Assembly (NCBI GenBank): GCA_002327445.1
Contig: DCWA01000030.1
Location: 62,001-126,000 of the forward strand
Length of the DNA: 64,000 nucleotides
Reading direction: 5' to 3'
Source: Desulfobacteraceae bacterium UBA2174
GTDB taxonomy: Bacteria > Desulfobacterota > Desulfobacteria > Desulfobacterales > UBA2174
Positions 8,965 through 17,478 of this stretch are shown here, one piece after another (the stretch's first letter is position 1; each line of letters starts with the position of its first letter). A model generated the notes under the pieces. It made no database searches. It saw only the letters and a list, made by a program, of their open reading frames with translations, and was not told where the DNA came from. A program made the position numbers and the translations under genes.

Positions 8965-9010
8965 AAAAAAGACGCCGGCCCGGCCGTGAGGCCAAAACAG
9001 ACCGGCGTCT
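8965..9010 (-). terminator. Hairpin with U-tract between the binding-protein gene and livH
   Basis: Nine-bp arms AGACGCCGG (8970-8978) and CCGGCGTCT (9002-9010) flank a loop with further GGCC pairing. On the minus strand the hairpin is followed by six T residues. It lies inside the operon, so it probably works as a partial terminator or mRNA-stabilising stem that lowers permease and ATPase expression relative to the binding protein. Confidence 0.75.
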
Positions 9011-9050
9011 CGATGATTTTTTCATCGCTTCATGCAACCGACACCCTGCA

Positions 9051-10181
9051 TTACGGCTGGAGGACGAACTTGCCGCTGGCGTCGACCCGATAGACCCGGT
9101 AGAGATCCCCTACCCGATCTCCCTTGTCGTCAAAGGAAATGTTGCCCGTCAAACCAGGCAGATCCTTGAGTTGGGTCTTCAGGTAAGCCACCATCTTCGC
9201 CGTTTCGGTGGATCCGCTGCCCTTGATGGCGGCGGCCACAGCATTGAACCCGTCCCCGGCCAACACCGCCCAAACCGATCCGGGCTCGGCGTTGTACTTT
9301 TTCTTGAAGGCGCTCATGAAGTCCTTGGCCGCCTTGGTGTCGAGGTCCTGGGGCACCGGAGGGCTGAGGAAATAGTAGCCTTCTGCCGCTTTGGCGCCGG
9401 CGATCTTGACCAGGTCAGGATTGTTGGTGGCATCGCCGCCGATGAAGGGCACATTCCATCCCATCTCCATCTTCTGGCGCAGCAGCAGGCCGGCTTCGGG
9501 ATAGTAGCCGGTGAACAGAACCACATCCGGTTTGGCAGCCTTGATCTTGGTCAAAATCGTGTTGTAGTCGCGTTCGCCAGGGGTCAGGGCATCGTAGAAA
9601 ACGATCTTGACCGGCTGCTTTTCCAGCAGGCCCTTGGCCTCATCGGCCAACCCCTTGGCATAGGAGGTGTTGTCGTGGAGGATGGCGATATTCTTGAACC
9701 CCATGCCGACCACGGTCTTGGCCGCCACGTTGCCCTGTTCATCGTCGCGGGGGCAGGTGCGCAGGAAGTTCTTCAAGCCCTTTTCCGACAGGCGGATCGC
9801 CGTGGAGCCATTGGCGATCTGCATGATCTTGGCCTCGTCGTAAATGGCCTGGGAGGCCTCCGTGACCGATGAGCCGTAAGTGCCGATCACCGCCACGACA
9901 CCGCTGTTGCTCAGACGCTGGGCGGCCAGGGCAGCGGTTTTCGGGTCGCCGCCATCGTCCTCGGAAATGATTTCCACCTTCTTTCCGAGCAATCCGCCTT
10001 TGGCGTTGAGTTCTTCGGCGAGCAGATCCACGATCTGCTTCATGTCCTGGCCTTCACTGGCCCATGCTCCCGTCAGCGGTGCCATCAGCCCGATCTTGAT
10101 CGTATCGGCGGCCATGACCGGCTGAACGCAGAGCAGAAGAGCGAAAACAACCGCCATTCCTGTGATGAAACGTTTGCCCAT
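9051..10181 (-). CDS. Periplasmic substrate-binding protein, branched-chain amino acid type
   Basis: This 376-aa protein is a type 1 periplasmic binding protein (LivJ/LivK family). A signal peptide covers about residues 1-24 (cleavage after PVMA). The mature start ADTIKIGLMAPLTGAWASEG and the phrase AVIGTYGSSVTEA are typical of the family. The ATG at 10181 has an AAGGAGG ribosome site. Such proteins bind branched-chain amino acids but also many aromatic or hydroxy acids, so the ligand is open. It is first in the operon, behind a good promoter. Confidence 0.9.
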   Translation of the reverse strand: MGKRFITGMAVVFALLLCVQPVMAADTIKIGLMAPLTGAWASEGQDMKQIVDLLAEELNAKGGLLGKKVEIISEDDGGDPKTAALAAQRLSNSGVVAVIGTYGSSVTEASQAIYDEAKIMQIANGSTAIRLSEKGLKNFLRTCPRDDEQGNVAAKTVVGMGFKNIAILHDNTSYAKGLADEAKGLLEKQPVKIVFYDALTPGERDYNTILTKIKAAKPDVVLFTGYYPEAGLLLRQKMEMGWNVPFIGGDATNNPDLVKIAGAKAAEGYYFLSPPVPQDLDTKAAKDFMSAFKKKYNAEPGSVWAVLAGDGFNAVAAAIKGSGSTETAKMVAYLKTQLKDLPGLTGNISFDDKGDRVGDLYRVYRVDASGKFVLQP

Positions 10182-10305
10182 GATTTGCCCCTCCTTATGG
10201 TAGAAGAAGTTGGATGTGAAAACCCTCGACTTCAGGCAGCGGCCGGCATCCTGTCCGTATTGCTATCGCCGCTGAACAGCGGTTTGATCGGCTTGGAGCG
10301 ATGGT

Positions 10306-10356
10306 TTATTACCATATCATCCGTGGCTGTCAAGGGAAAACACAGGTCATCAGACC
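10306..10356 (-). promoter_or_regulatory. Promoter of the liv operon with upstream GGTC-N4-GACC palindrome
   Basis: On the minus strand TTGACA (10328-10333) and TAATAA (10306-10311) are 16 bp apart. The palindrome GGTCATCAGACC (10345-10356) lies 11 bp upstream of the -35. This is the same geometry as at the glycyl-radical activase promoter. A second small inverted repeat (ATGGT-N5-ACCAT, 10301-10315) covers the -10 and could be a repressor site. Confidence 0.6.
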
Positions 10357-10473
10357 TACTGATCATCTGTACATTTTAAGTTGACTCAATGGTCGATTGA
10401 CATCCCCCGCCGGCCTTGGTAAGGCGCTGAAGCAACCTTTCAGGGACCTGACAACGCGCCAGCGGAGGGAACC

Positions 10474-10677
10474 ATGCCCTACGTCAACGTGAAAATCACC
10501 AGGGAAGGCGCCACAACGGCGCAGAAGGCCGAGCTCATCGCCGGCATCACCGAGCTGCTTCAGCGCGTGCTGGGCAAGAACCCGGCCACCACCGTGGTGG
10601 TGATCGAGGAGGTGGACACCGACAACTGGGGCATTGGCGGGGAGCCGGTGACTTTGAGAAGGCGCAAGGGGTTGTAA
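10474..10677 (+). CDS. 4-oxalocrotonate tautomerase family protein
   Basis: The 67-aa product begins with Met-Pro, and Pro-1 of the mature protein is the catalytic base in this superfamily. The sequence YVNVKITREG and the pattern of one helix between two strands fit a small tautomerase, 62-76 aa being usual. A GGAGG site precedes the ATG. Family members convert enol and keto forms of oxo acids. It is divergent from the liv operon across the shared regulatory region. Confidence 0.85.
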   Translation: MPYVNVKITREGATTAQKAELIAGITELLQRVLGKNPATTVVVIEEVDTDNWGIGGEPVTLRRRKGL

Positions 10678-10710
10678 TTCTGAAAATTTTGCCGGCAAGG
10701 AGGTTGATTT

Positions 10711-11082
10711 ATGCCGTGGATCAAAGTGGAGGATTGCATCGGTTGCGGTGATTGTGTCGCAGCCTGTCCGGTGGATGCCATCGTGATGGAGGACGTGGTG
10801 GCGGTGATCGACATGGACGAGTGCATCCGCTGCGGCACCTGCCACGATGCCTGCCCCCGGGGCGCAGTACGCCATGACGGGGAGAAAATCCCCGAGGAGG
10901 TGGACGCCAACGTGGCCATGGCCTTGTCGTGCATGGACGCCTGCGCCCGTCATCTCGGCGGTGAAGAGGAGCGGCGAAAATGTCTTGAGCGCATGATCAA
11001 GCACTTCACCAAGGAAAAGACGGTGGCCGAGAAAACCCTGGAGCGGCTCCAGGCGCTGAAACAGGAATTGGCATCGGCTTGA
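10711..11082 (+). CDS. Ferredoxin-like 2x[4Fe-4S] protein with helical C-terminal extension
   Basis: This 123-aa protein has two CxxCxxCxxxCP motifs, CIGCGDCVAACP near residue 9 and CIRCGTCHDACP near 39. After residue 60 there is an extra region with a lone CMDAC and a charged helix, which ordinary ferredoxins lack. It has an AAGGAGG ribosome site and lies 33 bp after the tautomerase gene. It is probably an electron carrier or an iron-sulfur subunit for a neighbouring enzyme. Confidence 0.85.
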   Translation: MPWIKVEDCIGCGDCVAACPVDAIVMEDVVAVIDMDECIRCGTCHDACPRGAVRHDGEKIPEEVDANVAMALSCMDACARHLGGEEERRKCLERMIKHFTKEKTVAEKTLERLQALKQELASA

Positions 11083-11885
11083 AAACGCCCATCGTGATGG
11101 CGGCTTTCGGCACCCGCTGGACCGCCGGCGGCCCCTACGCCCGAATCGACCGCCAGGTGCGCGAGACGTTTGCCGGCCACGCGGTGCACTGGGCCTTCTC
11201 CTCCCGGGTGGTGGGCCGCATCGCATCAGGCCAGGGGGTTCCGGTGCCTCCCGGGCCGGAGGCCGTGCTGGCCGACCTCCACGCCGCCGGCCACCGGTGG
11301 GCCGTGCTGCAATCGACCCATGTGCTCTGCGGCCACGAGTTTCACCGCCTGCTGCATCATGCCGCCGCGGCGCCCCTGCGCGTTTCGATGGGTCTTCCCC
11401 TGCTCACCGACCCGCCAGACTTCGAGGAAATCGCCAACCTGCTGGTGGACATTGCGGCGCCCGAACCCGACGCGGCCACCGTCTTCGTCGGCCACGGCAC
11501 GGATCATCCCACCTGGACGGGCTACCCGCTCTTGCAGAGCATGCTACACCGGCGCGGCGCCGCCGGCATTTTCATCGGCGTCCTGGAGGGGCGGCCGAGC
11601 ATCGACGACGTGGTCGCCGATCTGAAGGCCGCCGGCGCCGTCCGGGTGAGACTGGTCCCGCTGCTGATTGCGGCCGGCAACCATTTTCTGCGGGATCTCA
11701 CCGGAGACGACCCCCGGTGCTGGCAGCGCCGCCTGGAAGCGGCCGGCTTCAAGGTCGAACCGGTGGCCGAGGGCATCGGCCGGCGCCCGGAGATCGGCGC
11801 CCTGTTTTGCCGCCACGTCGCCGAGGCCCTGGACGTGATTCCATCGTCAGAAGAGGAAGAAAACCGCCCTGCTCAACACCGATGA
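11079..11885 (+). CDS. cbiK: CbiK-type sirohydrochlorin cobaltochelatase
   Basis: CbiK inserts cobalt (or iron) into sirohydrochlorin for anaerobic B12, heme or siroheme synthesis. The family landmarks are MAAFGTRW at the N-terminus, the histidine in FVGHGTDHP near residue 131, and the histidine in LIAAGNHFLRDLTGDD near 195. The TTG at 11079 overlaps the ferredoxin stop (TTGA); an ATG six codons later would also work. At about 268 aa the length is normal. No periplasmic signal is visible. Confidence 0.82.
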   Translation: MKTPIVMAAFGTRWTAGGPYARIDRQVRETFAGHAVHWAFSSRVVGRIASGQGVPVPPGPEAVLADLHAAGHRWAVLQSTHVLCGHEFHRLLHHAAAAPLRVSMGLPLLTDPPDFEEIANLLVDIAAPEPDAATVFVGHGTDHPTWTGYPLLQSMLHRRGAAGIFIGVLEGRPSIDDVVADLKAAGAVRVRLVPLLIAAGNHFLRDLTGDDPRCWQRRLEAAGFKVEPVAEGIGRRPEIGALFCRHVAEALDVIPSSEEEENRPAQHR

Positions 11886-12017
11886 CCGGGTTCAAATCGG
11901 CCCGGCGAATGTCTCCTCTCAATCGGCCGACCGTTCTTCCATCTCCACAGAAAAGCCCCCATCCGCCAACTTTGCTTCATCATCCGGATCAGGTCGCTTG
12001 GATCACCTGGAGGATGA

Positions 12018-12353
12018 TCAATCCGCGCCCAAAACGGCATGCATGTGAATGGCGACCGCTTCAGTATCCGTCTCGGCCAGATGACCGATTTTTTTCAGGA
12101 TCAGCCGGTTGTCCAAGGTAAAAATTTTGAATCGCACAAGGCAGGAAACCTTCAGGCCGGCGCTTTGAAAATTCGCAAGAGGCGTGTCAGCCGGCCAGGG
12201 AGGGGTTTTCTTGGTGGTGACCATCGCCATCACCGTATGCCCCTCACGGTTGAACCGCCGGCCACTCAACACCAGCGCCGGCCGGCGCTTGGCGGAGGCC
12301 CGATCCGAAAATGGAAAGGGCACGACCACCACGTCATAGCGCTCACAGATCAC
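12018..12353 (-). CDS. MazF/PemK-family toxin
   Basis: This 111-aa protein starts near YDVVVVPFPFSD and has RRPALVLSG, the hallmark of MazF/PemK endoribonucleases. The start is GTG at 12353, inside the 3' end of the antitoxin gene (11-bp overlap), with a GAGG site upstream. It likely cleaves mRNA when released from its antitoxin. Confidence 0.85.
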   Translation of the reverse strand: MICERYDVVVVPFPFSDRASAKRRPALVLSGRRFNREGHTVMAMVTTKKTPPWPADTPLANFQSAGLKVSCLVRFKIFTLDNRLILKKIGHLAETDTEAVAIHMHAVLGAD

Positions 12354-12567
12354 GGAAGGCCTCTTCGTCTTCCGGGCTGTTCCACTCTTCTAAAGTCTCA
12401 GCCACGGCGGCGTGGTAGGCCGCATCAAAGGGTTCGACCTTTTTAAGTCGCACCGTTTTCCCTTCCAGTTCGTAGGCGATGAGATCGCCGGGCCGTGTCC
12501 CCAGGGCCAAACGAATCTTGGCCGGGATGGTGATCTGCCCTTTGGCCGATATTTTGCTGACATGCAT
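12343..12567 (-). CDS. AbrB/SpoVT-type antitoxin
   Basis: This 74-aa protein has the swapped-hairpin AbrB DNA-binding start HVSKISAKGQITIPAKIR. An acidic C-terminal tail (EEWNSPEDEEAFRDL) is suited to toxin binding. Toxin and antitoxin are translationally coupled, with the antitoxin first. It probably represses its own promoter in the 12568-12640 region. Confidence 0.85.
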   Translation of the reverse strand: MHVSKISAKGQITIPAKIRLALGTRPGDLIAYELEGKTVRLKKVEPFDAAYHAAVAETLEEWNSPEDEEAFRDL

Positions 12568-12775
12568 GTTTTACCTCTTTGCTTCTTTACTTCTTACGCC
12601 TTACCATCAACATATCGGCGCCGGCATGAAATGTCAATTTCTTGACCCATTTCTTGGTCTTCAGCCCTGCCCCCCCCCCGAAACCGTTGTGGCCGGTCTG
12701 GCCAAACTTGCGCCATCCATTTTGCCGTGGTCCTCTCAAGAGAAAATCTTCTTTGGCGCCGGGCCGTCATTCCTT

Positions 12776-13426
12776 TTACAGCAACCCGACACCGCTCTCC
12801 CAGGGCGGCGGGGTGGCGTCACACCGGCGCAGCCACCGGGCCATCACCATGCCCGTCATGGCCAGGCATTCCATGTCGAGGTAACCCTGGGCGGATCTCT
12901 GGAACAGCAGGGTGCAGGCGGCGGGAAAATCGTCGTCGCGGTCGTTGAACACTAGGGTCATGGGCACCCTGGGCAGGGCGGCAAAACGCACCACCAGGTC
13001 GGCCGTCATGCCCAGCGAAGCCGGTCGGCCCCCTAGGCGCCGGCAGGCCGCTTCCAGCTCGCCGTGCCGGCCGCCGAAGTCCCGGGCAATGGGCCGCTCG
13101 GCGGTGTTGAGAAACCCTTCCACAAACGGCGCGGCGTCCTTGAAATCCTTGTACGTCACCCAGTCCTCGCCCGGAGGCGCCGTCTCGGGGCACAACAGCA
13201 GGTACTTGAACAGGATGACGCTCACCGCGTGGCTCGCCGGTTGTCCGCCGGGGCTGAGCACCCCCCCGGGGGTCACCCGGTGGTCGAAACCGAAAAAGGG
13301 AATCACCGCCTGCCCATCCTCGACCGTGATTCCCAGGCGATCTGCCAGCGGTGCCAAATCCAGGCTGGCGATTTGTTCCAGATAATCGGTGGCGATCCGG
13401 TCGAAGGCTTCGGATTTTTGAGCCAT
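12776..13426 (-). CDS. DUF3786 family protein
   Basis: The 216-aa protein matches the DUF3786 pattern: VIPFFGFDHRV near residue 42, a core around VSVILFKYLLLCP, then FNDRDDDFPAACTLLFQRSAQGYLDMEC at the C-terminal half (quoted in part: FNDRDDDFPAAC). Its function is unknown. It is common in anaerobes with corrinoid and Fe-S enzymes. Here it lies between CbiK and an FmdE/metal-chelate ABC transporter, which hints at metal or cobamide handling; that is inference. Confidence 0.75.
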   Translation of the reverse strand: MAQKSEAFDRIATDYLEQIASLDLAPLADRLGITVEDGQAVIPFFGFDHRVTPGGVLSPGGQPASHAVSVILFKYLLLCPETAPPGEDWVTYKDFKDAAPFVEGFLNTAERPIARDFGGRHGELEAACRRLGGRPASLGMTADLVVRFAALPRVPMTLVFNDRDDDFPAACTLLFQRSAQGYLDMECLAMTGMVMARWLRRCDATPPPWESGVGLL

Positions 13427-13639
13427 CTATTTCACCTTCCATAAGCAGGAACCGCACCGAAGGAAACGCCACGGCGACCATTTCCGAACGCTCACCCATC
13501 ACGCAATGCCGCTTCGTCCATCGGCCCGTTGCTTTTTTCGATCCTTGGTCCCGGCGACGGCGTCCCAGGCCGCGCCAGGCGCCTCGCGTTATTTGGCCGC
13601 CGAAACCGGGTTGACTTCGATGGTCACATGGGCCAGTCG

Positions 13640-14254
13640 CTAACCGGTCACGCCTCGGAAACAATCCCGGCAGAGTTTTCGGCCTTCGACCGCTTCCATC
13701 TTGGTGGCCATGGTGGGCTCCCCGCAGGCGGCGCACGCCTCGCTGGGGGCGATCCGGGCCCTGGGCGGCAGATCGACCCTGGCCGCCTCGATCTTGAAGA
13801 GGGCCTCGGTGGGCATGACCAGCACATCGTGGCTGCGCCGGGTGTGGCGCCGGTGGAAACGCGCCCTTTCCTCCTCGCTGGCCTCCCCGCAGGTCACCTT
13901 CTGGATCAGGGCCAGGTGCTCGGGATCCGGGGCGAAGGCATCCGGCTTCATCGCCACGCGAACCCCCTCCCCCGTCTTGCGGCTCAGCAGGGTCAGAACC
14001 ATCTTGCCGTAGTCCCGGTAGATGAAATTGCCCTTGCCGAAGGTGCAGCCGGTGAGCACCTGCACCGCATCGGCCGAACAGGCATCGGTTTCCACCACCG
14101 CCACCATTTCTTCATCCTCGGCCCGTTGGGCCGCAAGGTATTCCATGGCCGCCCGGGCCGCCCGGTAGCCGATGGACACCCCCGGGCACAGGTGCCCGTG
14201 AAAAGCCAGACAGCGCTTGAAATCCTCGCGATTCAGAACTTCTTCAACGTTCAT
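13640..14254 (-). CDS. FmdE-family protein with C-terminal zinc ribbon
   Basis: This 204-aa protein has the FmdE core motif FHGHLCPGVSIGYRAA near residue 19 and VVETDACSADAVQVLTGCTFGKGN near 57 (quoted in part: TDACSADAVQVLTGC). A C-terminal CAACGE...CRDC pair forms a zinc ribbon. The ATG at 14254 has a GAGG site; an upstream GTG at 14266 is possible. FmdE proteins occur beside molybdenum/tungsten enzymes and beside this kind of ABC transporter, but the reaction is unproven. Confidence 0.8.
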   Translation of the reverse strand: MNVEEVLNREDFKRCLAFHGHLCPGVSIGYRAARAAMEYLAAQRAEDEEMVAVVETDACSADAVQVLTGCTFGKGNFIYRDYGKMVLTLLSRKTGEGVRVAMKPDAFAPDPEHLALIQKVTCGEASEEERARFHRRHTRRSHDVLVMPTEALFKIEAARVDLPPRARIAPSEACAACGEPTMATKMEAVEGRKLCRDCFRGVTG

Positions 14255-14276
14255 GGGAACCCTCACAAAGTAAGTG

Positions 14277-14475
14277 ACAAGTGCCTAAAGTGCCTAAAGT
14301 GAGCTAAAGTTGTGGTGTCGCTCCGCTCCAACCTATTTTGATATAACTGCCAGAATTCATTAACTTTAGTCACTCGTAACTTTAGTCACTCGTAACTTTA
14401 GTCACTTTAGTCACTCGTAACTTTAGTCACTTTAGTCACTCGTAACTTTAGTCACTTCCGACTTCAGGCACTTTC
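14277..14475. repeat. Tandem and inverted repeat tract
   Basis: On the right side AACTTTAGTCACTCGT and TTTAGTCAC recur as direct repeats (14360-14457). On the left side the reverse complement, AAAGTGCCTAAAGTG, appears (14276-14305). The ends are near-inverted (AGTGCCTAAAGT and ACTTCAGGCACT). The tract overlaps the end of the ABC ATPase gene. It resembles a low-complexity mobile or replication-slippage repeat; there are no spacers as in CRISPR. Confidence 0.75.
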
Positions 14476-15234
14476 CCTTCCATTGGGGACCACCACCACC
14501 TGCCCGTCATGGCGTAGAATGTCCACCTGCACCCCGTAAACAGCCGCCACCATCTCGGCGCTGATCTCGTCGGGGCGGCCACTGGCAAACACCTTGCCCT
14601 TGCGGATGAACAGAAACCGGTCCACGAAGCGCAGGGCCAGGTTCAGATCGTGCATGGTCATCACGGCGGCCAGTTGGTGCTCTTTGACCACCCGGCGGAT
14701 GGTGCCCAGGATCTCGAGTTGGTTTTTCAAGTCCAGGCTGCTGGTGGGCTCGTCCAGGAGCAGCACCCGCGGTTCCTGGACCAGGGCCCGGGCAATGCAG
14801 ACCTTCTGCAGCTCCCCGCCGCTCATACGGTCGATGTCGCGCAGGGCCAGGTGTTCGAGGCCGAGCTGGTGCAGGGCCGCGCCCACCTTGTGCAGGTCGT
14901 CGTGGCTCACCTTCCAGCCCATATGGGGCTTGCGCCCCAGCAGCACCGCATCGAAGGTCGTCATGCGGCCGGCATCGTTGCGCTGCGCCACGTAGCCCAG
15001 GCGGCGCGCAATCCGCCCGGCGCTCATGCCGAACACGTCGGCCCCTTCCACCATCACGCTGCCGGTCTTGGGCTGGATCATTCCGTTGATGCAGCGCAGC
15101 AAGGTGGTCTTGCCCACCCCGTTGGGTCCCAGGATGGCCAGGATTTCCCCGGCCCCGAGGGTGAAACCCAGGTCTTCCAGCACCAGGCCCGAGCCGTTGT
15201 ATCCGACACGGATGTCCTTGACTTCAAGCATCAT
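14464..15234 (-). CDS. Metal-chelate (FecCD-type) ABC transporter ATPase
   Basis: The 256-aa ATPase has Walker A GPNGVGKTT near residue 37, the signature MSGGELQK and Walker B VLLLDEPTSSLD. It belongs to the BtuD/FhuC/FepC group that drives uptake of iron-siderophore, B12 or other metal complexes. The ATG at 15234 overlaps the permease stop (ATGA). Its last residues are encoded inside the repeat tract noted above. Confidence 0.88.
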   Translation of the reverse strand: MMLEVKDIRVGYNGSGLVLEDLGFTLGAGEILAILGPNGVGKTTLLRCINGMIQPKTGSVMVEGADVFGMSAGRIARRLGYVAQRNDAGRMTTFDAVLLGRKPHMGWKVSHDDLHKVGAALHQLGLEHLALRDIDRMSGGELQKVCIARALVQEPRVLLLDEPTSSLDLKNQLEILGTIRRVVKEHQLAAVMTMHDLNLALRFVDRFLFIRKGKVFASGRPDEISAEMVAAVYGVQVDILRHDGQVVVVPNGRESA

Positions 15235-16304
15235 CGCCACCGTCCGCGAATCAACAGATAAAGAAAGGTCGGCGCCCCCAGGAAGGCCGTCAGCACGGCC
15301 ACCGGCAGCACATGGGGCGCCAGCAGCAGCCGGGCCACCGTGTCCGACGCCAGCAGCAGCACCGCGCCGGTGAGGCTGGCGGCCGGCATGACGAACCGAT
15401 GGTCGTCGCCGATGATGCGCCGCACGATGTGGGGACAGATCAGCCCCACGAACCCGATCACCCCCAGGAAGGCAACGATGATGGCGGTGATCAGCGAAGC
15501 GACGATCATCCCGAACATCCGCACCCGCTCCACGCGCACCCCGAGACTGCGGGCCGTTTCGTCGCCGGCATCGATGGCGTTGTAGTTCCATCGGTTGGCG
15601 ATGAAATAGGCCAGCCCGAGCACCACGGTCACGGCCATGAAGGCCACCTCGCGCCAACCGGCCCGGCCCACGTCGCCGAAGGTCCAGAACACCATGGCCG
15701 CCAGTTGCACGTCGTCGGCGAAGTACTGCAGGAACATGGTGCCGGCGGAAAAGAGCGAACCGAGGGCCACCCCGCTCAGGACCATCACCTCCGGAGTGGC
15801 GCCTCTCAGCCGTGCGATGGCGATGATCACCAGAGAGGTGGCCATGCAGGCGACAAAAGCCGCCAGGGTCGTGAGGTAGGGGTTGGCGATGGTCACCGCC
15901 CCCACCGTGGTGGACTGCATGGTGCCGGTACCCAGGAGCATCACGGCAAAAGCCGCCCCGAAGGCCCCCGCCTGGGAGAGGCCCAGGGTAAAGGGCGATC
16001 CCAGGGGGTTGCGCAGGATCGACTGCATGGCCGTGCCGGCGGCGGCCAGGCCGGTTCCGGCCAGCAGGGCCGCCAGGGCATGGGGCAAACGGATACTGCG
16101 GATGATGATCTGAGACCGGTGATCCGCCTCCATGCCGGACAGGGATCGCAGCACCTGGTCCACCGGAATGCGCACCGCCCCCAGGGATATGGCCATCACC
16201 AGCAGCACCAGCCCCAGCACGGCCAAGCCGGTGACGAAATAGGTCTTGCGGCTCACGTAGGCCGTATAGGCTTGCGGAATATGGCCGTGATTCAGATGCG
16301 ACAT
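15231..16304 (-). CDS. Metal-chelate ABC transporter permease (FecCD/BtuC family)
   Basis: The 357-aa protein has the FecCD family start VRIPVDQVLRSLSG, the motif GTGLAAAGTAMQSILRNPLGSPFTLGLSQAGAFGAA (quoted in part: RNPLGSPFTLG) and GVIGFVGLICPHIVR in the C-terminal half. About ten membrane helices are expected. It starts 1 nt after the stop of the binding-protein gene. Confidence 0.9.
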   Translation of the reverse strand: MSHLNHGHIPQAYTAYVSRKTYFVTGLAVLGLVLLVMAISLGAVRIPVDQVLRSLSGMEADHRSQIIIRSIRLPHALAALLAGTGLAAAGTAMQSILRNPLGSPFTLGLSQAGAFGAAFAVMLLGTGTMQSTTVGAVTIANPYLTTLAAFVACMATSLVIIAIARLRGATPEVMVLSGVALGSLFSAGTMFLQYFADDVQLAAMVFWTFGDVGRAGWREVAFMAVTVVLGLAYFIANRWNYNAIDAGDETARSLGVRVERVRMFGMIVASLITAIIVAFLGVIGFVGLICPHIVRRIIGDDHRFVMPAASLTGAVLLLASDTVARLLLAPHVLPVAVLTAFLGAPTFLYLLIRGRWR

Positions 16305-16305
16305 G

Positions 16306-17451
16306 TCACGAGGGCCTCACCGGCACGCGGGTGAACGCCATGCCGTCGTATCGCTTGTTGAGAACTTCGAAAGCCGGCGCCCCGTTGATGAACGTGCAGA
16401 TCTCCTCGGCCTTGGCCATGGGTTCGACATCGGCAAAGCGTTCCGGGTAGAGAATCTTGCCCACGTAATAGGCGTTGGCGAAAATCGCCTCGAAGTTCTG
16501 GGTGTAGGCGTTGTAGGGGAACAATCCGTAAACCTGCCCCTCGCGCACCGCTTTCAGGGCCTGGTAGGCGGGATCCTGACGCAACTGCGCCAAACCATTG
16601 GCGTTGCGGTCCAGGTGCAGGGTGGACACGTCGAGAAAGATCACGTCCGGATCCCAGACCACGATCTGCTCCTTGGCCACGTTGGCGTGGGAAATGTATT
16701 TGCCGGAGCTGGACAGAGCGGCGGCCACATTGTTGGCATGGGTAAAGGCGAAAGGCGCGAAGGACGGTTCGGTGGACTGGAACCCGTGAGGACCGGCCTG
16801 GGCCAAGCCGCCGATGTAGCATGACGGCCTTTGTTTGTCGGCCACATCCCGGGTGCGCCGGTCCAGGTCCTGCTGAAGGGTGTTGAAATAGGCGATCACC
16901 GCCTCGGCCCGCTCGGTTTCCCCCATCACCTCCCCCATGAGCCGCAGGGCCTGGTCGAGCTGGCTGCGGCCGTAGGTCAGGTTGCCGTACTCGAGCACGA
17001 CCACCGGAATTCCGGTCTTGGCCTGAAGCTGGTCCGGGTCGAGGCCACGATTGGCGTACGTCTTGAAGATCACCTGGGGCTGGGGGTCCAGGCTGGCGAT
17101 GAGTTCAGGGTTGTCATGGCCCCGCAACTCGCCGAACATGGGATATTTCTTGAACTGCGGGTTGGCGATGGCATAGGGCCGGGCATCCACCGGCGCATTG
17201 CCCAGCTCGAGGCTGTCGACGGCCACGATCCGATCCTGGCCACCGATGTAGGTCAGCAACCGCAGGCATCCCGGCCCGGAGCAGATCACCCGCTCCACCT
17301 TCTCCGGGATACTCACGGTTCGGCCGACGGCATCCTGGATCTGGCGTGTTTCGGCGGCCTGAACACCGCCGGTCAGCAACAGCACCGCCGTCGCGAAGAG
17401 AACGCCCTTCAGCCTTTTGCCCCTGTTTCGAACCCCATCCAGGCAACTCAT
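16306..17451 (-). CDS. Metal-chelate ABC transporter substrate-binding protein
   Basis: This 381-aa protein has a signal peptide (cleavage near VQAAE) and a BtuF/FepB-type start, DAVGRTVSIPEKVERVICSGPG. The local motif CSGPGCLRLLTYI contains two cysteines and is shared by a subgroup found near FmdE genes in anaerobes and methanogens (from memory; unverified). The ATG at 17451 has an AAAGGAA site. Ligand unknown: a metal complex or cobamide is likely. No cobalamin riboswitch is visible upstream. Confidence 0.82.
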   Translation of the reverse strand: MSCLDGVRNRGKRLKGVLFATAVLLLTGGVQAAETRQIQDAVGRTVSIPEKVERVICSGPGCLRLLTYIGGQDRIVAVDSLELGNAPVDARPYAIANPQFKKYPMFGELRGHDNPELIASLDPQPQVIFKTYANRGLDPDQLQAKTGIPVVVLEYGNLTYGRSQLDQALRLMGEVMGETERAEAVIAYFNTLQQDLDRRTRDVADKQRPSCYIGGLAQAGPHGFQSTEPSFAPFAFTHANNVAAALSSSGKYISHANVAKEQIVVWDPDVIFLDVSTLHLDRNANGLAQLRQDPAYQALKAVREGQVYGLFPYNAYTQNFEAIFANAYYVGKILYPERFADVEPMAKAEEICTFINGAPAFEVLNKRYDGMAFTRVPVRPS

Positions 17452-17478
17452 GTGAATTTCCTTTCCGAAAAACAAAAA

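Noticed and set aside
12641..12672. Fourth copy of the GGTC-TTCA-GACC palindrome (GGTCTTCAGCCC near 12656)
   Set aside because: One arm is broken (GCCC instead of GACC), it has no promoter geometry and lies in the gap between the DUF3786 gene and the antitoxin.
14360..14457. Possible CRISPR array
   Set aside because: Units are short and directly abutting, there are no unique spacers and no cas genes nearby.
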